This document shows, piece by piece, positions 24,974-33,732 of a DNA stretch of 64,000 nucleotides; positions within the stretch are counted from its first letter, which is position 1; every line of letters begins with the position of its first letter. This stretch comes from Bog-473 sp963783245. Lineage in GTDB: Bacteria > Actinomycetota > Acidimicrobiia > Acidimicrobiales > RAAP-2. The position numbers and the translations under genes were made by a program. The stretch covers positions 186,001 through 250,000 of the forward strand of contig CAWAMS010000002.1 of NCBI GenBank assembly GCA_963783245.1. Direction: 5' to 3'. The notes beneath the pieces were generated by a model that had not been told where the DNA came from, did no database searches, and worked only from the letters and a program-made list of their open reading frames with translations.

Positions 24974-25579
24974 ATGCACATTGGGGAGACGGTTCGCTCC
25001 CGTCGGGAAGAGTACGCCGAGGCCACCTATGAGGCCCTGCTGGACAGCGCGTCGGCCTGCTTTTTCGAGAATGGCTTTGCCGCCACGTCTCTCGATCACG
25101 TGGCCCAGCGGGCCAGGGTCACGAAGGGGGCGATCTACCACCACTTCGCGTCGAAGCGCGAGTTGTTCCTGGCGGTGCTGGAGCGTCAGCAGGAGCACAG
25201 TGTGGGTGTGGTCACGCTGGCGGGCGAGACCGCATCCGATGCGTGGAACGGGATCGTCGCGGCCATCGATGCGTTCTTGGAGACGATCTCCGATCCGATC
25301 TACCGGAGGTTGTGTTGGGTGGAGGGCCCGTCGGCGCTGGGTTTCGAGGAGTGGTGGGCATGCGGGGAACGCTACGAGATAGAGGTGATCCGGCGCCTTC
25401 TTCGCCGAGCGGCTGAGGCCGGGGTCCTGGTGGTCGAGGATTTCGACATGCTGGCCCACGTCCTTTTCGGGGCCGTGACCGCGGGCGTCCTGGGCATGGC
25501 CCGCTCGGCCGACCCTACGGTCGAACGCCAGCGGTTCCGTGCGGTGATGCTGGCCGTGATGGCCGGGCTCGTGCGGTAG
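24974..25579 (+). CDS. TetR family transcriptional regulator
   Basis: 201 residues from the ATG at 24974 (GAGGTGG upstream); a GTG at 24917 is an in-frame alternative. The N-terminal helix-turn-helix is typical: ALLDSASACFFENGFAATSLDHVAQRARVTKGAIYHHFASKRELFLAVLE. The C-terminal half is the variable ligand domain. It is divergent from the MMPL exporter, the standard arrangement for a local repressor that releases when the exported compound accumulates. Confidence 0.88.
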   Translation: MHIGETVRSRREEYAEATYEALLDSASACFFENGFAATSLDHVAQRARVTKGAIYHHFASKRELFLAVLERQQEHSVGVVTLAGETASDAWNGIVAAIDAFLETISDPIYRRLCWVEGPSALGFEEWWACGERYEIEVIRRLLRRAAEAGVLVVEDFDMLAHVLFGAVTAGVLGMARSADPTVERQRFRAVMLAVMAGLVR

Positions 25580-25741
25580 GCGGCCCCACATTTCATCAAG
25601 ACTTCACACGTCGGATATAGCTGGGAAACAGGTGAGAATCAGACTCGACCGGCGCGGGGGAACCACCGTGTTCTACGTTGATGGGCCAATGGTCCCACGC
25701 CGGATACGTCACTACTCGAGGAATTGGAGAGCAAGAGATTC

Positions 25742-26752
25742 ATGAGTTATCAGGCCGAATACATATGGATCGACGGAACAGAGCCATCACCGCTCCTCCG
25801 GAGCAAGACCAAGATCGTGGAGGACGGCAAAGAGCCTCCGATCTGGGGATTCGACGGCTCCAGCACCAACCAGGCGGTGGGGCACGATTCTGACTGCGTG
25901 TTGCAGCCGGTCTTCGTCTGCCCCGACCCCCTCCGGGCTGAGGGGGACAAGTTGGTGATGTGCGAGGTCCTGCTCACCGATATGACACCCCACAGCACCA
26001 ACACACGGCGTGCCTGTGCCGAGGCGGCGGAGAAGTACGCCGATCAAGAACCGGTGTTCGGGATCGAGCAGGAATACACGTTCTTCCAGTACGGGCGCCC
26101 GATGGGGTGGCCCGAGCTGGGATTTCCAGCTCCGCAGGGCCCCTACTACTGCGGGGTGGGCGGCGACAAAATGCCCGGTCGCGACATCGTCGAACGCCAC
26201 ACGACCGCGTGCATGAAGGCCGGCCTGGGCATCGAGGGCACCAACGCCGAGGTCATGATGGGGCAGTGGGAGTTCCAGATCGGGGTGCTCCCACCCCCGT
26301 TGATCGGCGACCATCTCTGGGTCGCCCGCTGGCTGCTCTTCCGTATAGCGGAGGACTTCGACGTCTACGCGACGCTCGAGCCCAAACCGGTCCTCGGAGA
26401 CTGGAACGGGGCCGGCGCGCACACGAACTTCTCGACCAAGGCCATGCGGGAAGAAGGTGGCTGGGATGCCATCATCGCAGGCTGCGAGGCCATTGGCCGG
26501 CGGGTCGAGGAGCATGTCTCCAACTATGGCGTCGGGATCGAATCGCGCCTCACCGGGGCGCACGAGACGGCGCACTTCAGCAAGTTCAGCTACGGGACGT
26601 CCGACCGGGGTGCCTCGATCCGGATCCCCTGGGCGGTGGCCAAGGCCAAGAAAGGGTGGCTGGAGGACCGGCGCCCCAACGCCAACATGGATCCGTACGT
26701 GGTGAGCCGGCTGCTGGTCGAGACCGTGTGCGGTGACGCTGCGGGCAAGTAA
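25742..26752 (+). CDS. glnII: Glutamine synthetase, type II (eukaryote-like)
   Basis: 336 residues, the short GSII length, from the ATG at 25742 (MSYQAEYIWIDG). Beta-grasp motif WGFDGSSTNQA; metal/ATP site FGIEQEYTFFQYG; NAEVMMGQWEFQIG; GDWNGAGAHTNFST; and DRGASIRIPW. It forms glutamine from glutamate, ammonia and ATP. Many actinobacteria carry GSII besides GSI; no GSI or adenylyltransferase gene is in this window. The gene stands alone, and a candidate RNA gene follows directly. Confidence 0.93.
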   Translation: MSYQAEYIWIDGTEPSPLLRSKTKIVEDGKEPPIWGFDGSSTNQAVGHDSDCVLQPVFVCPDPLRAEGDKLVMCEVLLTDMTPHSTNTRRACAEAAEKYADQEPVFGIEQEYTFFQYGRPMGWPELGFPAPQGPYYCGVGGDKMPGRDIVERHTTACMKAGLGIEGTNAEVMMGQWEFQIGVLPPPLIGDHLWVARWLLFRIAEDFDVYATLEPKPVLGDWNGAGAHTNFSTKAMREEGGWDAIIAGCEAIGRRVEEHVSNYGVGIESRLTGAHETAHFSKFSYGTSDRGASIRIPWAVAKAKKGWLEDRRPNANMDPYVVSRLLVETVCGDAAGK

Positions 26753-26764
26753 TCCGGGGCCACC

Positions 26765-26770
26765 TACACT
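26765..26770 (+). promoter_or_regulatory. -10 box before the candidate RNA
   Basis: TACACT, 7 bases before the G at 26778. The same box with a 7- or 8-base gap precedes cofC and moaC in this window. No good -35 is visible. Confidence 0.5.
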
Positions 26771-26777
26771 TGAAGCC

Positions 26778-27049
26778 GGGCTGCGTGCGGGTCTGTGGTT
26801 GCAAGTCGAGGCCAGTCGCAGGCAAAACGACCCACGTAAGGCAACTTGTGGTTGCTGAGCATGGTGCGGCTTAGAAGTAAGCCCTGCCCAACGAGCTCCC
26901 GACCCTCGGGGGCCGGTGGCGACGAGGCGATGCGTACCAGTGAGGAGCCGTTGGGTCCGGGGGCGACGCCCCCGGACCGCCGGCGCCGGTGCGTCAACCT
27001 TGCAGCAGGCGAGTGTGGGGTCAAAGACCAGGTCAGCCGCACGCAGCCC
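26778..27049 (+). ncRNA. Candidate structured RNA upstream of secA
   Basis: The 360-bp gap between glnII and secA has no convincing ORF. GGGCTGCGTGCGG (26778-26790) is the exact reverse complement of CCGCACGCAGCCC (27037-27049), a 13-bp helix closing a 272-nt unit. Inside are further hairpins: GGCTTA-GAAG-TAAGCC near 26870, GCAAC/GTTGC just before it, TGCAAG (26800-26805) with CTTGCA (26999-27004), and an 11-bp GGTCCGGGGGC/GCCCCCGGACC stem near 26955-26980. The predicted transcription start is the first base of the closing helix. It is not tRNA, tmRNA, SRP or RNase P RNA by their core motifs. The secA-prfB neighbourhood suggests the raiA-motif class. Two short blocks also recall 6S RNA. Identity is unproven. 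Confidence 0.5.
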
Positions 27050-27112
27050 CGACAACATTCGAGCGCCTACGACGCCCTCTGTGGCCCACCGGACCGGTAG
27101 GATCGTGCAGTC

Positions 27113-29899
27113 ATGAGTGTGTTCACCAAGGTACTGAAGGCTGGCGAGGGCAAGAAGGTCCGGCGGCTGATTGAGCTCGTGGAGCCGATCTCCTCGCTGG
27201 AGCCCGAGATGCAAGCCCTCAGCGACGCTGAGCTTGCGCACAAGACGGTCGAGTTCCGGGAACGACTCGACCAGGGCGAGACGCTTGACGACCTGTTGAT
27301 AGAGGCCTACGCCGTGGTGCGGGAGGGCGCCTGGCGGGTGCTCGGGCAGCGTCACTTCGATGTGCAGCTGATGGGCGGCATGGCGCTGCACTTCGGATGG
27401 ATCGCCGAAATGAAGACCGGTGAAGGCAAGACCCTCGTGTCCACGTTGCCCGTCTACCTCAACGCACTGGACCAGCGGGGCGTGCACGTGGTGACGGTCA
27501 ACGACTACCTGGCCACCCGGGACTCCGAGTGGATGGGCCGTCTCCACAAGTGGTTGGGGCTGACAGTCGGGCGGATCGGCGCCGACATCGACGATCCGGC
27601 ATTGAAGCGTGCCGCCTACGCGGCCGATCTCACCTATGGGACCAACAACGAATTCGGTTTCGACTACCTGCGCGACAACATGGCCCGCTCACGAGAGAGC
27701 ATGGCCCAGCGCGGGCACGTGTTCGCCATTGTGGACGAGGTCGACTCCATCCTGATCGACGAGGCGCGCACGCCGCTCATCATTTCGGGACCGGCTGACG
27801 AGGCGGCCCAGCTGTACTACCAGTTCGCCTCCATCGCCCGAACCCTGACGCGTGACGTCGACTACGAGGTCGACGAGGAGAAGAAGACGGTCGTCCCTCT
27901 CGAGTCGGGCATCGAGAAGGTCGAGAAGGCGGTCGGTGTCGAGAACATCTACGACGCGGTCTCCACGAACTACGTGCACCAGCTGACGAAGGCGCTTACG
28001 GCGAAGGACCTCTACAAGCGGGACAAGGACTATCTGGTCGCCGGCGGCGAGGTGAAGATCATCGACGAGTTCACCGGGCGCACCTTGGACGGCCGGCGTT
28101 GGTCGGACGGCCTGCACCAGGCGGTCGAGGCCAAGGAGCGGGTGGCCATCAAAGAGGAGAACCACACCTGGGCCACCGTGACGCTGCAGAACTATTTCCG
28201 CATGTACGAGAAGTTGTCCGGGATGACCGGCACAGCCGAGACGGAGGCGGGCGAGTTCGCCGGGACCTACGGCCTCTCGGTCGTTCCCATCCCCACGAAC
28301 AAGGACATGATCCGCGCCGATCAGGCCGATCTCGTGTTCAAGACCGAGGAGGCGAAGTTCAACGCGGTCGTCGAGGACCTCATCGGCCGCCACGAGAAGG
28401 GCCAACCCGTCCTCGTCGGCACGGCGTCGGTGGCCAAGTCCGAGCTGCTCTCCCGCCTCTTGGAGAAGGAAGGCGTGCCGCACAACGTCCTCAACGCCAA
28501 GCAGCACTTCAGGGAGGCCGAAGTGGTGGCCCAGGCCGGCCGTAAAGGCGGGGTCACCGTCGCCACCAACATGGCCGGACGAGGCGTCGACATCATTCTG
28601 GGTGGCAACGCAGAGCTCCTGGCCCAGCACGAGCTGCAGGCCGAAGGGATCGACCTCACCAGTGACGAGGGCGAGGCCGAGCTGAAGCGGCGCCAAGGCG
28701 CGATTGAGGCACGCTGCCGCGCTGAAGGCGAAGAGGTGCGCAAACTCGGTGGCCTCTACGTTCTCGGAAGCGAGCGCCACGAGAGCCGCCGCATCGACAA
28801 CCAGTTGCGTGGTCGCTCCGGCCGTCAGGGCGATCCGGGCGAGAGCCGCTTCTACCTGAGTCTCGACGACGAGCTGTTGCGTCTTTTTGCCACGGGCGCC
28901 ATGAGTTGGGTGATGGGCCGGACCCTTCCCGACGACGTGCCGATCGAGAGCAAAACGGTGGCCAAGGCGATCGAGCGGGCCCAGAACACCGTCGAGGCCC
29001 GCAATGCGGAAATGCGCAAGGACAACCTCAAGTACGACGAGGTGATGGACCAGCAGCGCAAGGTCATCTACGAGCGGCGCCTGCAGATCATCGACGGCGA
29101 CGACCTCGAGGAGCACACCGAGGACCTGTTGGCCGGCGCGGTGGAGAAGCAAGTGGCCGAGTTCTGCCCGAGCGAGTTCCCCGAGGAGTGGGACCTCAAG
29201 GGCCTGATCGACGGGGTGACGCAGTACTACCCGACCAAGTTCAGCGTGGAGGATCTCACGCAGGCGGCCACCACGGACGATCTGGTGGAGAGCATCGTCG
29301 AGGAAGCCCTCGAATACTACGAGCAGCACTCCGAGTCCATGCCCGGTGGGACCGAGACCATGCGTCAGATCGAGCGTGACGTGATGTTGCAGATCATCGA
29401 CCAGCGCTGGCGTGACCATTTGGCCGAAATGGACAACCTCAAGGACGGTATCCATCTGCGTTGGACGGTGCAGGCCGACCCTCTCAACGCGTGGCAGTCC
29501 GAGGGATTCAACATGTTCGGTCAGCTCGTCGAGGTGATCGACAACGACTACCTGCGGTACATCCTCCACGTCGAGGCGATACAGGAGCAGGCGGCCGAGC
29601 CCAACCTTGACCGCGCCGTCTACGTGGCGGCCGAAGACCCGGTGGCCGACACCAGCGCGCTTGTCGGCATGATGGCGGCCGACATGGGCGCCAACGTGGC
29701 GCCGGTGGAGCAGGCGTTGCCGCCGGCGGCCGCCAACGGTTCGCCAAATGGCGCCAAGGCCCTGGTGAAGCGACCGAACGCCCCCGACCCCGACGCCCTG
29801 GTCCCCATCGTGAAAGCTCCCGAAGAGAAAGTGGGGCGGAACGATCCGTGCTGGTGCGGGAGCGGGAAGAAATTCAAGTTCTGTCATGGCGCCGCCTGA
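27113..29899 (+). CDS. secA: Preprotein translocase ATPase SecA
   Basis: 928 residues, usual length. Walker A MKTGEGKTL near residue 103, the VDEVDSILIDEARTPLIISG segment, the preprotein cross-linking region, GRGVDIILGG and GSERHESRRIDNQLRGRSGRQGDPG, and the C-terminal zinc motif CWCGSGKKFKFCHG. It drives secretory proteins through SecYEG. The ATG at 27113 follows a -10-like TAGGAT (27098-27103). The last 14 bases overlap the start of prfB, so the two are coupled. Confidence 0.97.
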   Translation: MSVFTKVLKAGEGKKVRRLIELVEPISSLEPEMQALSDAELAHKTVEFRERLDQGETLDDLLIEAYAVVREGAWRVLGQRHFDVQLMGGMALHFGWIAEMKTGEGKTLVSTLPVYLNALDQRGVHVVTVNDYLATRDSEWMGRLHKWLGLTVGRIGADIDDPALKRAAYAADLTYGTNNEFGFDYLRDNMARSRESMAQRGHVFAIVDEVDSILIDEARTPLIISGPADEAAQLYYQFASIARTLTRDVDYEVDEEKKTVVPLESGIEKVEKAVGVENIYDAVSTNYVHQLTKALTAKDLYKRDKDYLVAGGEVKIIDEFTGRTLDGRRWSDGLHQAVEAKERVAIKEENHTWATVTLQNYFRMYEKLSGMTGTAETEAGEFAGTYGLSVVPIPTNKDMIRADQADLVFKTEEAKFNAVVEDLIGRHEKGQPVLVGTASVAKSELLSRLLEKEGVPHNVLNAKQHFREAEVVAQAGRKGGVTVATNMAGRGVDIILGGNAELLAQHELQAEGIDLTSDEGEAELKRRQGAIEARCRAEGEEVRKLGGLYVLGSERHESRRIDNQLRGRSGRQGDPGESRFYLSLDDELLRLFATGAMSWVMGRTLPDDVPIESKTVAKAIERAQNTVEARNAEMRKDNLKYDEVMDQQRKVIYERRLQIIDGDDLEEHTEDLLAGAVEKQVAEFCPSEFPEEWDLKGLIDGVTQYYPTKFSVEDLTQAATTDDLVESIVEEALEYYEQHSESMPGGTETMRQIERDVMLQIIDQRWRDHLAEMDNLKDGIHLRWTVQADPLNAWQSEGFNMFGQLVEVIDNDYLRYILHVEAIQEQAAEPNLDRAVYVAAEDPVADTSALVGMMAADMGANVAPVEQALPPAAANGSPNGAKALVKRPNAPDPDALVPIVKAPEEKVGRNDPCWCGSGKKFKFCHGAA

Positions 29900-31043
29900 G
29901 GCCGGCTCGGCCGAGGCACCCCGGGACTTCGCGGCCGAGTTGGACGATGCGCAAAGCCGGCTGGTCGAGGCCGAGCGTTATCTCGGCCTCGACCGACTGC
30001 AGGCGCGGCGTGAGGAGCTCGAGGCCGAGGCGGCGCGCCCGGACCTGTGGGACGACGCCGATCAGGCGCGCGCCATCACCACCGAGTTGGGTGGTGTGAC
30101 GGCGGACCTCGAGCAGTTGACCGGCCTGCGGACCGAGCTGAACGACGCCCGTGCCCTGTTGGAATTGATCGACGAGTCGCACGCAGAGGGCGAGTCCGAT
30201 GCCGCGCTCGAGAAGGAGTTGGTCGAGACGGTCGACGCGTTGCGCAAGCGACTGAGCGTGCTCGAACTGCAGTCGCTCTTCTCGGGCGAGTACGACGAAC
30301 GCGACGCCGTGGTGGAGTTGCACGCGGGGGCCGGCGGCACTGACGCGCAGGACTGGACCGAGATGATGTTGCGCATGTACCAACGCTGGGCGGAACGGCG
30401 TGGCTTCAAGGTCGAGCTGGATGAGGAGACCGAGGGCCAGGAAGCCGGGCTTCTCTCGGCGACGTTCATCGTGCGCGGGCGCTTCGCCTACGGGCTGTTG
30501 GCCACCGAGCGCGGCGTGCACCGGCTGGTGCGCATGTCGCCGTTCGACTCGCAGAAACGACGGCAGACCAGCTTCGCCTCTCTCGACGTCACCCCCTTCC
30601 TGGAGGACGTCTCGAGCGAGGTGGAGATTGATGAGAAGGACCTGCGCATCGACACCTATCGCTCATCGGGGGCCGGGGGCCAGCACGTCAACAAGACCGA
30701 CTCCGCGGTGCGTCTCACCCACCTTCCCACCGGGCTGGTGGTGTCGTGCCAGAACGAGCGCAGCCAACACCAGAACAAGGCCAAGGCGATGCAGATCCTC
30801 GGGGCGAAGTTGGCGGACCGGGCCCGTCACGAGCGCAAGGCGGAGATGAACGCGCTGAGCGGCGACCGCGGCGACAACGCGTGGGGCAATCAGATCCGGT
30901 CCTACGTCATGGCGCCGTATCAACAGGTCAAGGATTTGCGGACCGGTTACGAGACGGGAAATGTGGCAGCGGTCCTCGACGGCGACCTCGATGCGTTCAT
31001 GGAAGCCGAGCTGCGGCGCCAGCGCGGAAGTATCGCAGGCTGA
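29886..31043 (+). CDS. prfB: Peptide chain release factor 2
   Basis: 385 residues in one uninterrupted frame from the ATG at 29886, inside the end of secA. An earlier coiled region is followed by HAGAGGTDAQDWTEMM, the SPF anticodon-like tripeptide (RMSPFDSQKRRQTSF) and the GGQ loop (SSGAGGQHVNKTDSAVRLTH). It ends translation at UGA and UAA. There is no in-frame TGA and no programmed +1 frameshift site near codon 25, so the autoregulation known from E. coli is absent. Confidence 0.95.
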   Translation: MAPPEAGSAEAPRDFAAELDDAQSRLVEAERYLGLDRLQARREELEAEAARPDLWDDADQARAITTELGGVTADLEQLTGLRTELNDARALLELIDESHAEGESDAALEKELVETVDALRKRLSVLELQSLFSGEYDERDAVVELHAGAGGTDAQDWTEMMLRMYQRWAERRGFKVELDEETEGQEAGLLSATFIVRGRFAYGLLATERGVHRLVRMSPFDSQKRRQTSFASLDVTPFLEDVSSEVEIDEKDLRIDTYRSSGAGGQHVNKTDSAVRLTHLPTGLVVSCQNERSQHQNKAKAMQILGAKLADRARHERKAEMNALSGDRGDNAWGNQIRSYVMAPYQQVKDLRTGYETGNVAAVLDGDLDAFMEAELRRQRGSIAG

Positions 31044-31166
31044 CCCGCTGACCAGCGGCGCAGAGTATGACCCCAAACTGCAATGTCAGGCCGGTAGTAT
31101 CCCGAAGAGTGAATTGATGCTCTGTGCAGCATCTCCGCGCACTCAGGATTTCACCCCACTCACACC

Positions 31167-31895
31167 ATGATCCGATTCGACAACGTCACGAAGACCTATA
31201 AGGGATCGACAGTCGCACTGCGCGACATATCGGTTGAGATCGACAAGGGCGAGTTCGTCTTCCTCGTCGGATCCTCGGGCTCGGGGAAGACGACGTTCAT
31301 CCGGCTGCTGCTGCGGGAGGAGCTCCCCGACCGGGGTCAGATCTGGGAGGCCGGCCGCAACATCGTCGATCTCCCGAAGTGGAGGGTGCCCTACCTCCGC
31401 CGCAACATCGGTTGTGTGTTTCAGGACTTCCGCCTGCTCCCGAACAAAACGGTGTTCGAGAACGTGGCCTTCGCGCTCGAGGTGATCGGCCGGCCCCGTC
31501 ACGTCGTGGCCAACCAGGTGCCCCAGGTGCTCGAGTTGGTGGGACTGGCCAAGAAGACGGGCAACCTGCCGGGAGAGCTCTCCGGTGGAGAGCAGCAACG
31601 TGTGGCCGTCGCCCGCGCCTTCGTCAACCGTCCGCTCATTCTGCTGGCGGACGAGCCGACCGGAAACCTCGACCCCCAGACGAGCCAGGGCATCATGCAG
31701 CTCCTCGACCGCATCAACCGGACCGGTACGACGGTCGTGATCGCCACACACGACGAAGTGCTCGTCGACAAAATGCGCCGACGCGTGATTGAGCTGAGCA
31801 ACGGCATCATGGTGCGCGACCAGGCACGCGGCGTGTACGGCATCGACGGCACCACGAACAGGCCGATGGAAGGGCCGATGGAAGGGGTGGGCTGA
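31167..31895 (+). CDS. ftsE: Cell division ATP-binding protein FtsE
   Basis: 242 residues. Walker A GSSGSGKTTFIR near residue 36; signature LSGGEQQRVAVARAF; Walker B LILLADEPTGNLD. With FtsX it forms the complex that activates peptidoglycan hydrolases at the septum. It is separated from prfB by 123 bp, which holds a -10-like TAGTAT at 31095. TGATG links it to ftsX. The last 12 or so residues contain a short GPMEGPMEG repeat. Confidence 0.94.
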   Translation: MIRFDNVTKTYKGSTVALRDISVEIDKGEFVFLVGSSGSGKTTFIRLLLREELPDRGQIWEAGRNIVDLPKWRVPYLRRNIGCVFQDFRLLPNKTVFENVAFALEVIGRPRHVVANQVPQVLELVGLAKKTGNLPGELSGGEQQRVAVARAFVNRPLILLADEPTGNLDPQTSQGIMQLLDRINRTGTTVVIATHDEVLVDKMRRRVIELSNGIMVRDQARGVYGIDGTTNRPMEGPMEGVG

Positions 31896-32782
31896 TGCCC
31901 GTCTCGGTCGAGTACGTCGCTCGCGAGACTGCATCGAACCTGTGGCGCAACCGCTTGATGACGATCGCCGCCATCCTCACGGTGGCGGTCTCGCTCACCT
32001 TGGTGGGTGCGGCCCTGCTCCTGCGGCAAGGCGCGGCGAACGCGTCCGGTCAATGGGAGCGCGGCACGCAGGTCACCGTGTGGATGGAGCCGGCCGCCAA
32101 CCAGCAGGAGATCAGAGCGGTGGCGACCCAGTTGACCCAGCTCAACTACGTCCGCCAACCCTGCGTGTACTGGAACAAAGCCCGCAACTTCACCGAAGCC
32201 CGTAAGCTCCTGCCTTCCGATGTGCTCCAGGCCACGACGCAAGCGGAAATGCCGACCTCGTACTGGTGCACACCTGTCGTGCTGGGCGACGCCAATCAGC
32301 TCATCACCGCGCTCAAAGGGACCCCCGGCGTCCTGACGGTGACGGCGCCGCTCCAACAGATCCACACCGAGGAGAAGGTGATCAACGTCCTCAAGTGGGT
32401 CCTCCTGGGAGTCGCGGTCGTGCTGATCGTCTCGGCGGCCGTGCTGATCCTCAATTCCATCCGCATGGCGATCTTCGCCCGGCGGCGCGAGGTCTCGGTC
32501 ATGAAGCTGGTGGGGGCGACGAACTGGTTCATCCGCGTGCCCTACATGTCCGAGGGGTTGATCCAGGGCCTGTTCGGTTCCGGTCTGTCCGCACTGGCGG
32601 TCTACTTCCTGTATCTCGCCATCAACCATGCGGGTGGCGGCGACAACACCAGCAACGTGTTCAGTGCCATGCACATGACCGGCTGGGAAGTGTTCTCGAC
32701 CGACGTCGTCGTGGTGTTCGTCGGGGTGCTGATCGGATCGCTCGGTTCGGGCATCGCCATCCGCCGCTTCTTGGACGTCTGA
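31895..32782 (+). CDS. ftsX: Cell division permease-like protein FtsX
   Basis: 295 residues. It has one N-terminal membrane helix (LMTIAAILTVAVSLTLVGAALLL), an extracytoplasmic domain with Cys residues (NYVRQPCVYWN, TSYWCTPVVLG), then three membrane helices with the FtsX loop RRREVSVMKLVGATNWFIRVP. It passes FtsE ATP hydrolysis to an extracellular hydrolase. In many actinobacteria smpB follows; here an SSB gene comes next and smpB is not in the window. Confidence 0.94.
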   Translation: MPVSVEYVARETASNLWRNRLMTIAAILTVAVSLTLVGAALLLRQGAANASGQWERGTQVTVWMEPAANQQEIRAVATQLTQLNYVRQPCVYWNKARNFTEARKLLPSDVLQATTQAEMPTSYWCTPVVLGDANQLITALKGTPGVLTVTAPLQQIHTEEKVINVLKWVLLGVAVVLIVSAAVLILNSIRMAIFARRREVSVMKLVGATNWFIRVPYMSEGLIQGLFGSGLSALAVYFLYLAINHAGGGDNTSNVFSAMHMTGWEVFSTDVVVVFVGVLIGSLGSGIAIRRFLDV

Positions 32783-32914
32783 CCTCCACGCGGCCTCGCC
32801 GGTAATTTCTGCCGGGCAAGGTCTCGGGCAAGGTTCTGGGCAACGCTGCGCCGTCATGCTCGTCGTCACCCACCCGCCATCGCTGGAGGGACGGACGAGA
32901 GCGAGGAGCACCAC

Positions 32915-33355
32915 ATGGCCAACACCACGACGATCACCGGCAATCTGACCCGGGAACCCGAGATCCGTTATACCAAGGAGGGTCAAGCCACCACCCAGTT
33001 GGGCGTTGCGGTCAATCGGCGCTGGCAGGACCGCACCACGCAGGAGTGGCACGAGGCGACATCGTTCTTCGATGTGGTGTGCTGGCGGGACCTGGCTGAA
33101 AATGTGGCCTTGACCCTCTCCAAGGGCATGCGCGTCGTCGTCACCGGTCGTCTCGAGCAGCGCAGCTGGGAGACCGAAGAGGGCGAGCACCGTTCGAAGG
33201 TCGAGATCACGGCCGACGAGGTCGGACCCAGCCTTCGGTTCGCCACGGCCGACGTGCAACGCACCGAGCGACACGTGCCCGTTGACCTGTCGGTGATCGA
33301 CGGCGTCGTCGAGTCCGGCGGCGAGCCGTTGGGAACCGTCCAAGCCGAGGCGTGA
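32915..33355 (+). CDS. ssb: Single-stranded DNA-binding protein (short, no acidic tip)
   Basis: 146 residues from the ATG at 32915 (GCGAGGAGC upstream). OB-fold of the bacterial SSB type: TTTITGNLTREPEIRYTKEGQATTQLGVAVNRRW, FFDVVCWRDLAENV, KGMRVVVTGRLEQRSWE. The C-terminus ends GTVQAEA and lacks the DDDIPF tip by which housekeeping SSB recruits partners, so this is probably a secondary paralogue. The following small gene starts right after the stop. Confidence 0.88.
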   Translation: MANTTTITGNLTREPEIRYTKEGQATTQLGVAVNRRWQDRTTQEWHEATSFFDVVCWRDLAENVALTLSKGMRVVVTGRLEQRSWETEEGEHRSKVEITADEVGPSLRFATADVQRTERHVPVDLSVIDGVVESGGEPLGTVQAEA

Positions 33356-33732
33356 GTGCCGATCTGGTTGATCACCTCGTTCAGCCTGCCCGTGGCGAGG
33401 ACCACGGGCAGGCTGATGGCCCTCCTCGTCAAGGAACTGTGGCGCAATCCGTTTGCCGTGATGACCATGACGGCCGTTTCGTCGATCGTGGTCATCGGCA
33501 CGGGGGTGCTGCACGCCATGCGGGCACGACGCAGTTCACGGCGCGCGTCGATTTCCTGAAGGACGAGGTCTTCGAAATCTGTGGAGCGCTCGCCCTGGGC
33601 GAATCACTCCTCATCCGCCTTGGCTTGCACAACGAGGCGGCGCACCTGGCCACCATCTTCAACGTGGTCGAAGGTCGACTCGTGGAGATGCTGCCGCTCT
33701 ACGACGGGGTGGCGCCGGATTCCTGCTCGTAG
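33356..33732 (+). pseudogene. Small membrane-associated protein, apparently frameshifted
   Basis: A GTG at 33356 directly follows the ssb stop. The first 58 codons (VPIWLITSFSLPVARTTG, then a hydrophobic segment AVMTMTAVSSIVVIGTGVL) have strong G/C third positions. From about 33540 the coding signal moves to another frame (ARVDFLKDEVFEICGALALG, LLIRLGLHNEAAHLATIFNVVEGRLV) and ends at 33732. The span of 377 bases is one short of a multiple of three, consistent with a single lost base between about 33515 and 33545. I do not recognise the family. The end overlaps msrB by 34 bases on the other strand. Confidence 0.5.

Noticed and set aside
26753..27112. tRNA, tmRNA, RNase P RNA or SRP RNA in the secA upstream gap
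   Set aside because: No T-arm with CCA end, no tag-peptide frame, no GAGGAAAGTCC or ACAGA-type P RNA core and no GGAAGGAAGCA SRP core was found.
25787..27547. 586-codon minus-strand frame spanning glnII, the gap and secA
   Set aside because: It is antisense to two certain genes and has no recognisable protein features.
27689..29887. 732-codon minus-strand frame opposite secA
   Set aside because: Leu/Val/His-rich mirror of the secA codons without motifs; the plus-strand gene is certain.
29886..30000. Programmed +1 frameshift site in prfB
   Set aside because: The frame is continuous from the ATG and has no early in-frame TGA.
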